Origin: Pelomonas sp. Root405
GTDB lineage: Bacteria; Pseudomonadota; Gammaproteobacteria; Burkholderiales; Burkholderiaceae_C
NCBI RefSeq assembly: GCF_001425165.1
Contig: NZ_LMDU01000014.1
Location: 441,056 to 505,055, forward strand
Length of the DNA: 64,000 nt
Reading direction: 5' to 3'
Shown: positions 16,074 to 27,092 of the stretch, piece by piece
Position numbering within the stretch: the first letter of the stretch is position 1
Layout: each line of letters opens with the position of its first letter
Program-made: the position numbers and the translations under genes
The notes under the pieces: model-generated
Told to the model about the DNA's origin: nothing
Seen by the model: the letters and a program-made list of their open reading frames with translations, nothing else
Databases searched by the model: none

Positions 16074-18845
16074 ATGCGCAGCAGCGGCCCACCCCCAGTC
16101 TTCGGTTCCATCTTCCGTCCGGCCGCCCGGCTGTGGCTGCTGGGCTGCGTGTGGCTGCTGGCGCTGTTCGGCCAACCGGGTCTCGCCGCTTCCACGCTCG
16201 CCCAGCAGATCGAAGCCATCGAAGCCAGCCATGGCAACGCGCCGCCCGAGGTGGTTGCGCGCCTGCGGCCGCTGGAGGCACAGGCCCGTGCCTTGGGCGG
16301 CGACAACCTGCGCGTCTTCCTCGCCGCCTGGGGTTATGCCCACGGCATGACGAACCAGTACACCGTCGTGGATGCGGCCACCGCCGAACTCATCGACCTG
16401 GGCGAGCGAGAAGGCAACGCCGCGGCCATGGCCTCCGCCTTTGCACTGCGCGCGACGATGCTGCAGCTGTCCGGGCGCCTGAACGCCGCTTACGGCTGGG
16501 TGGAGGAGTCGCTGCCGTGGGTCGAGAAGACGCGGGACGAGCCGCTGCGCTACTGGGTCTTCATGACGGCGGGCAACCTGAGCCTGGCGACGGGACACCT
16601 GCAGGAGGGCTTGCGCGCCTATGCGGCGGCGAGCCGGTCTGCGCTCGCCCAGGCCAACCCGCGCCGCGGCGCGCAGGCACACAACGCGCTGGCGCCCATC
16701 CGGCTGGCCTTGCGCGACATTGAAGGTGCCCGTGCGGACGCGCAGCAGGCCTCCCGCCTCGCCGAAGCGGCCGGCAGCCTGCCCTTGCAGCTGGCCGCCA
16801 AGTTGATGGAATCGCTGGTCGAGGAGGAGGCCGGCCGCGACCCGGCGCGCGACCAGGCTCAGCAGCAGGCACGCCGGCTAGCCGCCAGCATCGACCCTGC
16901 CGTTGCCGCGAGTGCGGCCGCCGTGAACCCGGCCTCGGGCAGCACGACCTGGCTCAACAGCCAGGCGGAGGTGGTGCAGGAACTGGCCGGCCTGCACCTG
17001 AGCGCGGGCAACTTTGCTGCCGCCCATGGCTATGCCGAACGCGCGCTGAGCCTGGCCCGGCAGGAGGGCGGCGACGAGGATGCCGTGGCGGTGGCGACCA
17101 TCAGTTCGGGGCTGGCGCGGCTCGGACTGCGCCAGACGGCTGCCGGCGAACGGTTGGTGAACGAAGGCCTGGCGATGCTGGAGAAGCAGGGCCGCAAGGT
17201 GCGCCTGCTGGAGCAGCTGAACCGCCATGCCGACCTGCTGGAAGCCTTGGGCGATGCGGCGGGCGCGCTGCGCCAATCGCGCAGGGCGCTGGCGCTGGAG
17301 GCCGAGCTGGTGCGCAGCGACCGCGTCAGCACCGTGCTGGAGCTGCAGCGGCGCTCCAGCTTCGAGCAGAACCAGCGCGCCATGGACAGCCTGAAGCATG
17401 ACAACGAACTGCAGGCCAGCCAGCTGCAGCGCCACCGCAGTGAAAGGCAGCTGACCTTGGGGCTGGCCTTCGCCATGCTGGTCGTCGTGCTGCTGACCGT
17501 GGCGCTGTACCGCCGCGCCCGCAAGGCCAACAGCGCCTTGCAGGCTCACAACGCCGAACTGGCCCATGTCGGCCTGCATGACCGCGTGACCGGCCTGCCC
17601 AACCGGCGCGCGCTGGAGCAGCGCGCCAGGGAACTCGGCAACGAGCGCTTCATCGGCCTGGGCATCGCCATCAACCGCTTCAGCCGCATCATGGGCAGCC
17701 TGGGCCATGCCGCCGGCGACGACTTGCTGTGCCAGGTGGCGGCCCGGCTGAGGTCCGTCGTCGAGGGTGCCGGCGGCCGGCTCTATCGCATGGACGGGCT
17801 GTCCTTTGGCGCCATCGTGCCGGCCCTGGCCGACGACGCCGAACTGCGCGGCCTGCTGGACCAGCTGCTGCTGGTGATGCAGCCGGTCTTCGAGGTGCAG
17901 CGCCAGCAGCTGGCTGTGACGCTGAGCATCGGCGCCGCCGAGTACCCCCGGCACGGCGCGCAGACTTCCGACATTGCCAAGGCCATTCAGCTGGCGATGC
18001 GGCAGGCGCAGGGCCTGCCCGGCAACAGCGCGGTGGTCTTCACGCAAGGTCTGTTGGACGACCAGCAGGACCGCCTGCAACTGGAGGCGCGTTTGTCGCA
18101 GGCGCTGGAGCGCGGCGAGTTCGAGCTCTTCTACCAGGCGCAGTGCGACCTGAGCACGCGCAAGCTTTCGGGTTTCGAGGCCCTGCTGCGCTGGCGCAGC
18201 CCTGACGGCCTGATTCCGCCCGACCGCTTCATCCCGCTGGCCGAAGAGTCGGGCCTCATCGTGCCCATCGGGCGCTGGGTGCTGCAGCAGGCCTGTCGCC
18301 AGGCCAGGGCCTGGCATGACAGCGGCCTGGGCAAGCCCATCGTGGCCATCAACATCTCGCCGCGGCAGTTCCAGCATCCCGAGTTCATGGCCACAGTGCG
18401 CGAGGCGCTGGACAGCGCCGGCATTGATCCGCATTTCATCGAGCTGGAGATCACCGAGGGCGCCATGATGGACGACGCCGAGTCCACCATCGCCAAGATG
18501 GCCGAACTGCGCGCGCTGGGCCTGCACCTGGCCATCGACGACTTCGGCACCGGCTATTCCAGCCTGGCCTATCTGAAGCGCTTCCCCATCAACCGGCTGA
18601 AGATCGACCGCGCCTTCGTGCGCGACCTCGGCCAGGACGAGGGTGGCGCAGCCATCGTGCAGGCCATGATCCAGCTGTCGCACAGTCTGGGCATGACGGT
18701 GGTGGCCGAAGGGGTGGAAGACGCCGCCCAGGAAGCCTGCCTGCGCGGCTGGCAGTGCGACGTGATGCAGGGTTTTGGCTATGCGCGCCCGGTGCCCGTC
18801 GCAGACGCAACCGCCTTCATGGAGCGGTGCAGCCGCGAGGCCTAA
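16074..18845 (+). CDS. Membrane-bound c-di-GMP phosphodiesterase: TPR sensor, degenerate GGDEF, intact EAL
   Basis: A 923-aa protein with a signal/anchor (LWLLGCVWLLALFGQPGLA). A periplasmic helical TPR-like region fills about residues 30-450, followed by a membrane segment near 460-482 and cytoplasmic GGDEF then EAL domains. The GGDEF site is replaced by MDGLSF (about residue 573), so cyclase activity is unlikely. The EAL domain keeps its catalytic set: FEALLRW, INISPRQF, LEITEGAM, IDDFGTGYSSL, LKIDRAFV, VAEGVED and MQGFGYARP. It should therefore hydrolyse c-di-GMP. It lies between zipA and ligA, 128 bp after zipA. That gap holds only a CCGCGC-AAACG-GCGCGG-type hairpin with no T-run. Confidence 0.9.
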   Translation: MRSSGPPPVFGSIFRPAARLWLLGCVWLLALFGQPGLAASTLAQQIEAIEASHGNAPPEVVARLRPLEAQARALGGDNLRVFLAAWGYAHGMTNQYTVVDAATAELIDLGEREGNAAAMASAFALRATMLQLSGRLNAAYGWVEESLPWVEKTRDEPLRYWVFMTAGNLSLATGHLQEGLRAYAAASRSALAQANPRRGAQAHNALAPIRLALRDIEGARADAQQASRLAEAAGSLPLQLAAKLMESLVEEEAGRDPARDQAQQQARRLAASIDPAVAASAAAVNPASGSTTWLNSQAEVVQELAGLHLSAGNFAAAHGYAERALSLARQEGGDEDAVAVATISSGLARLGLRQTAAGERLVNEGLAMLEKQGRKVRLLEQLNRHADLLEALGDAAGALRQSRRALALEAELVRSDRVSTVLELQRRSSFEQNQRAMDSLKHDNELQASQLQRHRSERQLTLGLAFAMLVVVLLTVALYRRARKANSALQAHNAELAHVGLHDRVTGLPNRRALEQRARELGNERFIGLGIAINRFSRIMGSLGHAAGDDLLCQVAARLRSVVEGAGGRLYRMDGLSFGAIVPALADDAELRGLLDQLLLVMQPVFEVQRQQLAVTLSIGAAEYPRHGAQTSDIAKAIQLAMRQAQGLPGNSAVVFTQGLLDDQQDRLQLEARLSQALERGEFELFYQAQCDLSTRKLSGFEALLRWRSPDGLIPPDRFIPLAEESGLIVPIGRWVLQQACRQARAWHDSGLGKPIVAINISPRQFQHPEFMATVREALDSAGIDPHFIELEITEGAMMDDAESTIAKMAELRALGLHLAIDDFGTGYSSLAYLKRFPINRLKIDRAFVRDLGQDEGGAAIVQAMIQLSHSLGMTVVAEGVEDAAQEACLRGWQCDVMQGFGYARPVPVADATAFMERCSREA

Positions 18846-18878
18846 ACTGACCGTCCGCTCAGAACCCGGACCCGGCGT

Positions 18879-20180
18879 TTGACCACCAGCCTGCTGCTGA
18901 TTGCCCTCCTCATCGCCGCCAGCGCCTTCTTCTCGATGGCCGAGCTGTCGCTCGCCGCCTCGCGGCGGTTGAACCTGCAGCAGCGCGCCGACTCGGGCGA
19001 CGCCCGCGCCGCCAAGGTGCTGGCCGTGCAGGAGCATCCCGGCGACTACTTCACCGTCGTGCAGATCGGCGTCAACACCGTCGCCATCCTGGCCGGCATC
19101 GTCGGCGAGGGGGCGTTCACGCCTTATTTCGAGGGGTTGTTCCGCCTTGTCGCGAACCCCGAAGCTGCGGCAAAGCTCGGTTTTGCGGCGTCCTTCATCA
19201 GCATCACGTCGCTGTTCATCGTGATGGCCGACCTAGTGCCCAAGCGCTTGTCGATGAGCGAGCCCGAGCGCGTCGCGATGGCGCTGGTGGGGCCGATGCT
19301 GGGGCTGTGCCGCGTGCTGAAGCCACTGGCCTGGTTCTTCAGCAGCATCACCGAAGGCCTGATTCGCCTGCTCGGCCTGCCGGCCAAGCGCGACGAAACG
19401 ATCAGCTATCGCGACATCCTGGCGCTGACGGAGGCCGGCTACCAGGCCGGCGTCGTCGCGGACGAGGAGCAGCAGGTCATCGCCAATGTCTTCGAGCTGG
19501 ACACGCGCACCGTCGAGACGGTGATGACGGAGCGCGAGCGCATCGTGTTCTTCTCGCGCGACGACGACGACGTGCTGATCCGCAACCGCATCGCCGACAC
19601 GCCGCACTCGACCTACCTCGTCTGCGGCGGTGACATCGACCAGGTCGTCGGTTATGTGGACGCGACCGACCTGTTCCAGCGCGTGCTGCGCGACGAGACA
19701 CTGTCGCTGCGCGAGGACGGCGGCGTGCTCGTCAAGAAGGTGCTCATCGTGCCCGACCGGCTGACGCTGTCGGAAATGCTGACGCAGTTCCGCGAGGCGC
19801 ATGAGGACTTCGCCGTCGTCGTCAACGAGTACAGCCGCGTGGTGGGCGTCATCACGCTGAACGACGTGATGAACACCGTGATGGGCAGCCTGGTCGCGCC
19901 GCACGACGAGGAGCAGATCGTGCGCCGCGAGGACGGCAGCTTCCTGGCCGACGGCATCACGCCCATCCCCGATGTCGAGCGATCGCTCGGCATCGAGGGC
20001 TGGCCGCATGCCGGCACCTATGACACCTTGGCCGGCTTCCTGATGGTCATGCTGCGCCGCATTCCGCGGCGCACCGATGTCGTCGAGTGGGAAGGCTGGC
20101 GCTTCGAGGTGGTCGACGTGGACAGCTACCGCGTGGATCAGGTGATGATCACTGCGATAGCCCCCGCCGTCAGAACTTGA
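18879..20180 (+). CDS. HlyC/CorC family (CNNM) membrane protein with CBS domains
   Basis: A hemolysin-C/CorC family protein, 433 aa. The N-terminal DUF21/CNNM membrane domain spans about residues 1-190 (SLLLIALLIAASAFFSMAELSLAASRRL). A CBS pair follows (TVMTERERIVFF and DFAVVVNEYSRVVGVITLNDVM), then a CorC_HlyC C-terminal domain. Family members transport or regulate Mg2+/Co2+; substrate is not predictable here. The only fitting start is the TTG at 18879. It is 33 nt after the EAL gene stop, so co-transcription is likely. The 3' end overlaps the convergent amylase gene by 11 bp. Confidence 0.88.
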   Translation: MTTSLLLIALLIAASAFFSMAELSLAASRRLNLQQRADSGDARAAKVLAVQEHPGDYFTVVQIGVNTVAILAGIVGEGAFTPYFEGLFRLVANPEAAAKLGFAASFISITSLFIVMADLVPKRLSMSEPERVAMALVGPMLGLCRVLKPLAWFFSSITEGLIRLLGLPAKRDETISYRDILALTEAGYQAGVVADEEQQVIANVFELDTRTVETVMTERERIVFFSRDDDDVLIRNRIADTPHSTYLVCGGDIDQVVGYVDATDLFQRVLRDETLSLREDGGVLVKKVLIVPDRLTLSEMLTQFREAHEDFAVVVNEYSRVVGVITLNDVMNTVMGSLVAPHDEEQIVRREDGSFLADGITPIPDVERSLGIEGWPHAGTYDTLAGFLMVMLRRIPRRTDVVEWEGWRFEVVDVDSYRVDQVMITAIAPAVRT

Positions 20181-22035
20181 AGTTGCCGTCGCTGCGCGCC
20201 TGCGAACCGCTGGCGCAGCTCGTGAACTCGCGGTTGCCGCTGCCGGTGGCCTGGTTGCTTTCCCAGACGGCCGACGAGCCGTTCCACTTCACGTACTTGT
20301 ACTGAACCGACGTGCCGGCGGGCAGGCTGACCGTGCCGCTCCAGGGGACGTTGGCGCCCGAGCCCTGGATGGTCAGCGCGAAGCCGGAACCCGGTGCCCA
20401 GGCGCCCAGGCCGCCGACATTGCCGACGACGCGCAGGTTCTGCCCCATCGTGGTGTTGGCATTGGCAATCGTGAAGGTCACGGCGCAGCTCCCCCCGCCG
20501 CCGCCATTGACCTTCTGCCCGGTGTAGACGGCCACTGCCGGCGTGCCGCTGCCGCTGTTGGCTGGCACGGTGAAGCTGGCATTGCCGCTGGCATCCACCG
20601 TCACCGAGTCGGCCGTGCAGCCGGTGCCGGCCGCGTTCTTCGTGCCGTTGATGACATTGCAATACGTGCCGGCGGCCAGGCCGGTCGCGAAGCTGCGCGT
20701 CCAGGCGCTGCCGCTGTTGTTCAGCGCCACAAAGCCGACATTGCCGCGGCTGAAGGCGACCTGGTTGCCGTTGTTGCCCACGATCCAGTTCTGCTGCGCC
20801 TGGCCAATGGCCGCGCTGCGGAAGCCCACCATGTTGGCCAGCGGCGTCCAGCGGTGCGCGAAGTCCCACACCACGTTGATCTGCGGCGTGCCGCCGCTGT
20901 AGGGGCTGGCCGTCGGCCGGTCGGCGCCGTGGTCGCTGAACTTGTAGCCCGAGTAGAGCTGCGCCTCGGCATAGCCCTGGGCCAGCATGAAGACATGGGC
21001 CAGCGTGTAGCGGTGGCCGCCGCCATCGTTGCCGGCGGCGTTGTTGATGTTGAGCGAGCTGCCGTTGCGTTCGGTGTCCCAGTTGGCGATGAAGACCGTC
21101 GCGTTCTGCGGCTGCAGGAAGCCCCAGCTGCCACCCCAGTTGCCCCAAGTGCCCATGACGCCCGGAATGCTCGACAGGCTCAGGCCGTTGTTGCCGCGGA
21201 AGATGTCCCGCATCGAATACGGGAACTGGAATTCGTTGACGGTGCCGACCGGGAAGTAGCTCGGCCGGTCCACCTCGCCATCGTTGATGATTTCCTGCGT
21301 GACCCAGATCGGCTCGCCCTGCAGCGTTGTCGGGTAGGTCGCCTTGACCGCGTTCATGATCGAAGTCCAGGCGCTGGCCGGCATGTGCTTGGACGCATCG
21401 ATGCGAAAGCCGTCCACGCCCATGGCCAGCAGCGATTTCAGGTAGTTGACGATCTGGCCCTGCACATAGGGGTTCTCGGTGGCTAGGTCGGGCAGGCCGC
21501 CGAGACGGCAGTTCTGCACCGCCCAGCGGCCGGCGGGCGAGTTGTAGTCGCTGTCCTGGATGTTGCAGTTGGCGTGGAAGTCGTTGGCGCTGAAGAAGGG
21601 GTAGCTCAGCGTGTTCGCATTCCAGGTCGAGCCGTCGGTGGCGGTGCCGCTGCCATCGGCCATCTGATTGACGACGATGTCGGCATAAACGCGCACGCCG
21701 GCCGCGTGGCAGGCGTTGATCATGGCCTGCAGCTGCGAGGGCGTGCCCATACGGCTGGTCAGGTTGGTGTAGTTGACCGGCTGGTAGACACCCCACCAGC
21801 CACCCGCCACCTTGGACGCGTGCGGTGGCGATATCTGCACGCCGCCGACGCCCTTGGGCCCCAGCCATTGCGTGCATTCGGTGGCGATGTCGGGCCAGCT
21901 CCACTGGAACATCTGCACCGACGTAGAGGCCGGGTTCAGTGCGAGGGCAGGGGGTGCAAAGGCGGCGAGAGCAGCGCTGGCAGCCAGCGCCAGCGCGTGG
22001 GCGAGGCGTTGGCTCGGCATGGAGGTCGAGGGCAT
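20170..22035 (-). CDS. Secreted GH13 alpha-amylase with C-terminal CBM20 starch-binding domain
   Basis: A starch-degrading enzyme of 621 aa with a signal peptide (cleaved near APPALA). The GH13 barrel keeps nucleophile Asp213 (GFRIDASKH), acid/base Glu248 (VTQEII) and Asp320 (NWDTERNG). Two of the normally conserved subsite -1 histidines differ: region I reads DIVVNQM (Gln for His) and region IV reads NWD (Trp for His). A beta-sandwich domain is followed by a Gly linker and a CBM20 (VVGNVGGLGAWAPG, WSGTVSLPAGTSVQYKYV). AGGAGA precedes the ATG at 22035, fixing the start. It is transcribed toward corC and has a rich upstream control region. Confidence 0.93.
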   Translation of the reverse strand: MPSTSMPSQRLAHALALAASAALAAFAPPALALNPASTSVQMFQWSWPDIATECTQWLGPKGVGGVQISPPHASKVAGGWWGVYQPVNYTNLTSRMGTPSQLQAMINACHAAGVRVYADIVVNQMADGSGTATDGSTWNANTLSYPFFSANDFHANCNIQDSDYNSPAGRWAVQNCRLGGLPDLATENPYVQGQIVNYLKSLLAMGVDGFRIDASKHMPASAWTSIMNAVKATYPTTLQGEPIWVTQEIINDGEVDRPSYFPVGTVNEFQFPYSMRDIFRGNNGLSLSSIPGVMGTWGNWGGSWGFLQPQNATVFIANWDTERNGSSLNINNAAGNDGGGHRYTLAHVFMLAQGYAEAQLYSGYKFSDHGADRPTASPYSGGTPQINVVWDFAHRWTPLANMVGFRSAAIGQAQQNWIVGNNGNQVAFSRGNVGFVALNNSGSAWTRSFATGLAAGTYCNVINGTKNAAGTGCTADSVTVDASGNASFTVPANSGSGTPAVAVYTGQKVNGGGGGSCAVTFTIANANTTMGQNLRVVGNVGGLGAWAPGSGFALTIQGSGANVPWSGTVSLPAGTSVQYKYVKWNGSSAVWESNQATGSGNREFTSCASGSQARSDGNFKF

Positions 22036-22111
22036 GTGTGTCTCCTGGTTGATCGACCGCCGCCCTCATCATGGGGCGGCTGCGTCCGGCCAATCGACTG
22101 CATGCCATGGC

Positions 22112-22138
22112 CGCACTTTCCTGCTTCTGGAAAGTGCG
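22112..22138. promoter_or_regulatory. Perfect 10-bp inverted repeat upstream of the amylase gene
   Basis: CGCACTTTCC, a 7-nt spacer (TGCTTCT), then GGAAAGTGCG. It lies about 77 bp before the amylase ATG and has no T-run on either strand, so an operator or mRNA leader hairpin is more likely than a terminator. A minus-strand TAGAGT (22148-22143) just upstream is a possible -10. Confidence 0.55.
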
Positions 22139-22170
22139 CATCACTCTAGACACCGTCACGCCATGTCGCC

Positions 22171-22247
22171 GTAGTAAAACTACTTATTCGGCAAGATCAT
22201 CCATAATAACTCGATGCTCTATGTGTTTCTTGATGTAGTTTGCCTAC
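22171..22247. promoter_or_regulatory. Two related GTAG-N5-CTAC palindromic boxes upstream of the amylase gene
   Basis: GTAGTAAAACTAC (22171-22183) and GTAGTTTGCCTAC (22235-22247) are 13-bp inverted repeats with the same arms. Their centres are 64 bp apart, about six helical turns. This spacing fits a dimeric regulator binding two sites, possibly with looping. The regulator is not encoded next to the gene and I do not recognise the motif. Confidence 0.5.
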
Positions 22248-22251
22248 TGAG

Positions 22252-22268
22252 CCGCTGAAAATCAGCGG
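22252..22268 (-). other. Short perfect hairpin after the hemerythrin gene
   Basis: CCGCTGA-AAA-TCAGCGG, a 7-bp stem with a 3-nt loop, lies 14 nt after the hemerythrin stop. It lacks a T-run, so it would be an mRNA 3'-end hairpin or a pause site rather than a clear intrinsic terminator. Confidence 0.4.
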
Positions 22269-22282
22269 TTGGGGCGGCCATC

Positions 22283-24860
<2,578 letters not shown>

Positions 24861-24867
24861 CATCCCG

Positions 24868-24933
24868 GCGAAAGCGCCCAGGCCGGGTGTTACCGTGCTG
24901 GACGAGGAGGGGCCGCGCACGCTGCTCCATGAC
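24868..24933 (+). pseudogene. Diverged duplicate of the ligA 3' end
   Basis: The stretch after ligA can be read as PGVTVLDEEGPRTLLHD, clearly like the last residues of LigA ([17 protein letters not shown]). Aligned from 24886 and 24807, 31 of 48 bases match by my count, and the offset is 79 bp. It is in another frame and has no start, so it appears to be a remnant of a tandem duplication of the gene end. Confidence 0.6.
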
Positions 24934-24964
24934 CCGCTTGAGCCGTGATCGGGAGGATTGGCCC

Positions 24965-25801
24965 ATGAAGACGATGCCGCGGATCGGCGCGTTGCGTTGC
25001 TTGCTGGTGCTCCTGCAGGCGCTGGTGTGGGCAGGCGGCGCGCAAGCACAGGCGCCTGCTTCGCCGGGTGCGCCGACATGTCGCCAGATGGTGGCGTCGG
25101 GCAATCCGCAGTACCCACCCTATCTGTGGCGCGGCGCCGAGGACGAAGACCGACTGGTCGGCGCCAATGCAGAGATGCTCGCCTGGTTGTCCAAGGAACT
25201 GGGGCTGCCCATCGAGGCGCGCTACGTCGGCCCCTGGGGCCGCGTGCAGGAGGAAATGCGCGCGGGCCGCATCGACCTGATCGCCGGTGCCTTTTTCACG
25301 CTGGCGCGCACGGAATACATGGACTATTTCCACCCGGCGTTCCACGAGACGCGGTCCGTCGTCCTTGTTCGCAGAGGCAGCCGACTCGAGTACCGGCGCT
25401 GGAGCGACCTCGCCAAGCTCCAGGGCGGCACCGTCATCGGCAACAGCTTCGGCGAAGAGTTCGACCGCTATGCCCGCGAGAACCTGAACCTCTCCCAGGT
25501 GGCGAGCCTGCAGCAAGCCCTGCAGATGTTGCAGCGCTCGCGCGTCGACTACCTGATTTACGAGGACAGCCCCGCACTGGCCTACCTGGCGCGGCTGAAC
25601 ATCGATGGCGTGCGCCCGTTGCGACCCGCCGTGGCGAGCGAGCCGCTGTACCTGACGCTGTCGCACCGGTCCCCCTGCAACACGCCGGAGATGCGCGGCC
25701 GCCTCGCCCGGGCGATGTACTCGCTGGCCCGCCAGGGCCTGATGAGCGGCTGGATCGACAAGAACATCGAGCTCTGGAAGCGCGCGAGCCCGTCGCCCTG
25801 A
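24965..25801 (+). CDS. Periplasmic substrate-binding protein (SBP_bac_3 type)
   Basis: A 278-aa exported protein of the extracellular solute-binding family 3 type. The signal peptide ends near GGAQAQA. The mature part has SGNPQYPPYLWRG, ANAEMLAWLSKELGLPIEARYVGPWGRVQEEMRAGRIDLI (given as adjoining segments of lobe 1), the ARTEYMDYFHPAF hinge region and a C-terminal ARQGLMSGWIDKN. GGGAGG lies 9 nt before the ATG at 24965, which fixes this start. No ABC permease is adjacent, so it may be an orphan receptor or a sensor partner. It is convergent with waaA. A Cys near the N-terminus and one near residue 240 could form a disulfide. Confidence 0.8.
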   Translation: MKTMPRIGALRCLLVLLQALVWAGGAQAQAPASPGAPTCRQMVASGNPQYPPYLWRGAEDEDRLVGANAEMLAWLSKELGLPIEARYVGPWGRVQEEMRAGRIDLIAGAFFTLARTEYMDYFHPAFHETRSVVLVRRGSRLEYRRWSDLAKLQGGTVIGNSFGEEFDRYARENLNLSQVASLQQALQMLQRSRVDYLIYEDSPALAYLARLNIDGVRPLRPAVASEPLYLTLSHRSPCNTPEMRGRLARAMYSLARQGLMSGWIDKNIELWKRASPSP

Positions 25802-25826
25802 GAGTCGCGTGGATTGCGCGAGTGAG

Positions 25827-27092
25827 TCAGAGCGCCAGCAGGGCAGCCGCCATGCGGCCCGCGGCACCGCGGTGGGCCGCCGAGAAGGCCAGGGCGCTGA
25901 CGCTCATCGCCTCGCGTGCAGCAGGGGCGGCGCACAGCGCCAACCCACGCGTGACGGCCTCGGCCAGCGATGCGCACCGCTCGGCCGCACCTGCTGCCAG
26001 CGCCAACTGGGTGGCCTCTGCAAAGTTGAAGGTGTGCGGTCCCGTCAGCACCGGGCAGCCGCAGGCGGCGGCCTCGATGAGGTTCTGGCCGCCCAGCGGC
26101 TCGAAGCTGCCGCCCAGCAGCGCGACGCTGGCGAGGCCGTAGTAGAGCGGCATCTCCCGCATCGAGTCGCCGAGCCAGACGTCGACCGCAAGCGCTTCCG
26201 CCGGTGGCTCGGCCGCCCAACTGCTGCGTCGCGCCAGCTTCATGCCGGCGCCTTCGATCAGCGCCGCAATTTCGTCGAAGCGCTGCGGGTGCCTCGGCAC
26301 GATGGCCAGCAGCGGACGAGGCGAGGGCTGCCGGGGCCACTCGGCCAGCAGCGCGGCCTCTTCACCCTCGCGGCTGACGGCAAGCATGAGCACAGGCCGA
26401 CCCAGTCGTGCGGCCCAGGCCCTGCCACGCTCGATCAATGCCTGATCGACGGAGATGTCGTATTTCAGGTTGCCGGCCACCTCGACCCGCGCCGTGCCCA
26501 TCGCGCGGATGCGCTCGGCATCGGCCGCGGTCTGCGCCAGGGCCAGCGTCATGCGCCGCGCGGCCGGCCGCATCAGCGCGGCCAGGCGCAGGCCCTGGCG
26601 CAGGCTCTTATCGGACAGGCGCGCATTGGCCAGCACCATCGGCACCCCGGCGCGCTCGGCCTCGCGCTGCAGCGTCGGCCAGACCTCGGTTTCCATCAGC
26701 ACGCCCAGGCGTGGCTGCCAGTGGCGCAGGAAACGGCGCACCGCGCCTGGGGTGTCGTAGGGCAACCAGGCTTGGGCGTCACCGTCGCGTAACAGGGCCT
26801 GGCCGGCTTCGCGGCCGGTCGCGGTCGAATGGGTCAGCAAGAGCTTGAGCGCCGGGTCACGCTCACGCAGCGCCTCGACGAGGGCGCTCGCCGCGCGCGT
26901 CTCGCCCAAAGACACGGCATGAATCCAAAGCCGGCCCGGTGCCGTCGAAGCCGCAAAGAAACCGAGCCGCTCGACCATCGCGTGACGGTAGAGCGGCTCC
27001 TTGGCGCCGCGGCGCCACAGGCGCAGCAGGTAGAGCGGCGTCAGCAGGCGCAGCGCAGCCGCGTAAAGGGCTCGCGCCAGGGCTTCAGGCAT
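25827..27092 (-). CDS. waaA: WaaA (KdtA), 3-deoxy-D-manno-octulosonic acid transferase
   Basis: An inner-membrane-associated GT-B glycosyltransferase that adds Kdo to lipid IVA in LPS core synthesis. The N-terminal membrane anchor and LYLLRLWRRG are followed by the conserved RLWIHAVSLGETRAA, THSTATGREAG, METEVWPTL, ANARLSDKSLR and GGSFEPLGGQNLIEAAACGCPVLTGPH (as separate pieces). Length is 421 aa, typical. The start ATG at 27092 overlaps the stop of the upstream TPR gene (TGATG), so the two are translationally coupled. Confidence 0.95.
   Translation of the reverse strand: MPEALARALYAAALRLLTPLYLLRLWRRGAKEPLYRHAMVERLGFFAASTAPGRLWIHAVSLGETRAASALVEALRERDPALKLLLTHSTATGREAGQALLRDGDAQAWLPYDTPGAVRRFLRHWQPRLGVLMETEVWPTLQREAERAGVPMVLANARLSDKSLRQGLRLAALMRPAARRMTLALAQTAADAERIRAMGTARVEVAGNLKYDISVDQALIERGRAWAARLGRPVLMLAVSREGEEAALLAEWPRQPSPRPLLAIVPRHPQRFDEIAALIEGAGMKLARRSSWAAEPPAEALAVDVWLGDSMREMPLYYGLASVALLGGSFEPLGGQNLIEAAACGCPVLTGPHTFNFAEATQLALAAGAAERCASLAEAVTRGLALCAAPAAREAMSVSALAFSAAHRGAAGRMAAALLAL

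Noticed and set aside
16878-19037. 719-codon minus-strand open frame opposite the EAL and CorC genes
   Set aside because: Shadow of two well-supported plus-strand genes.
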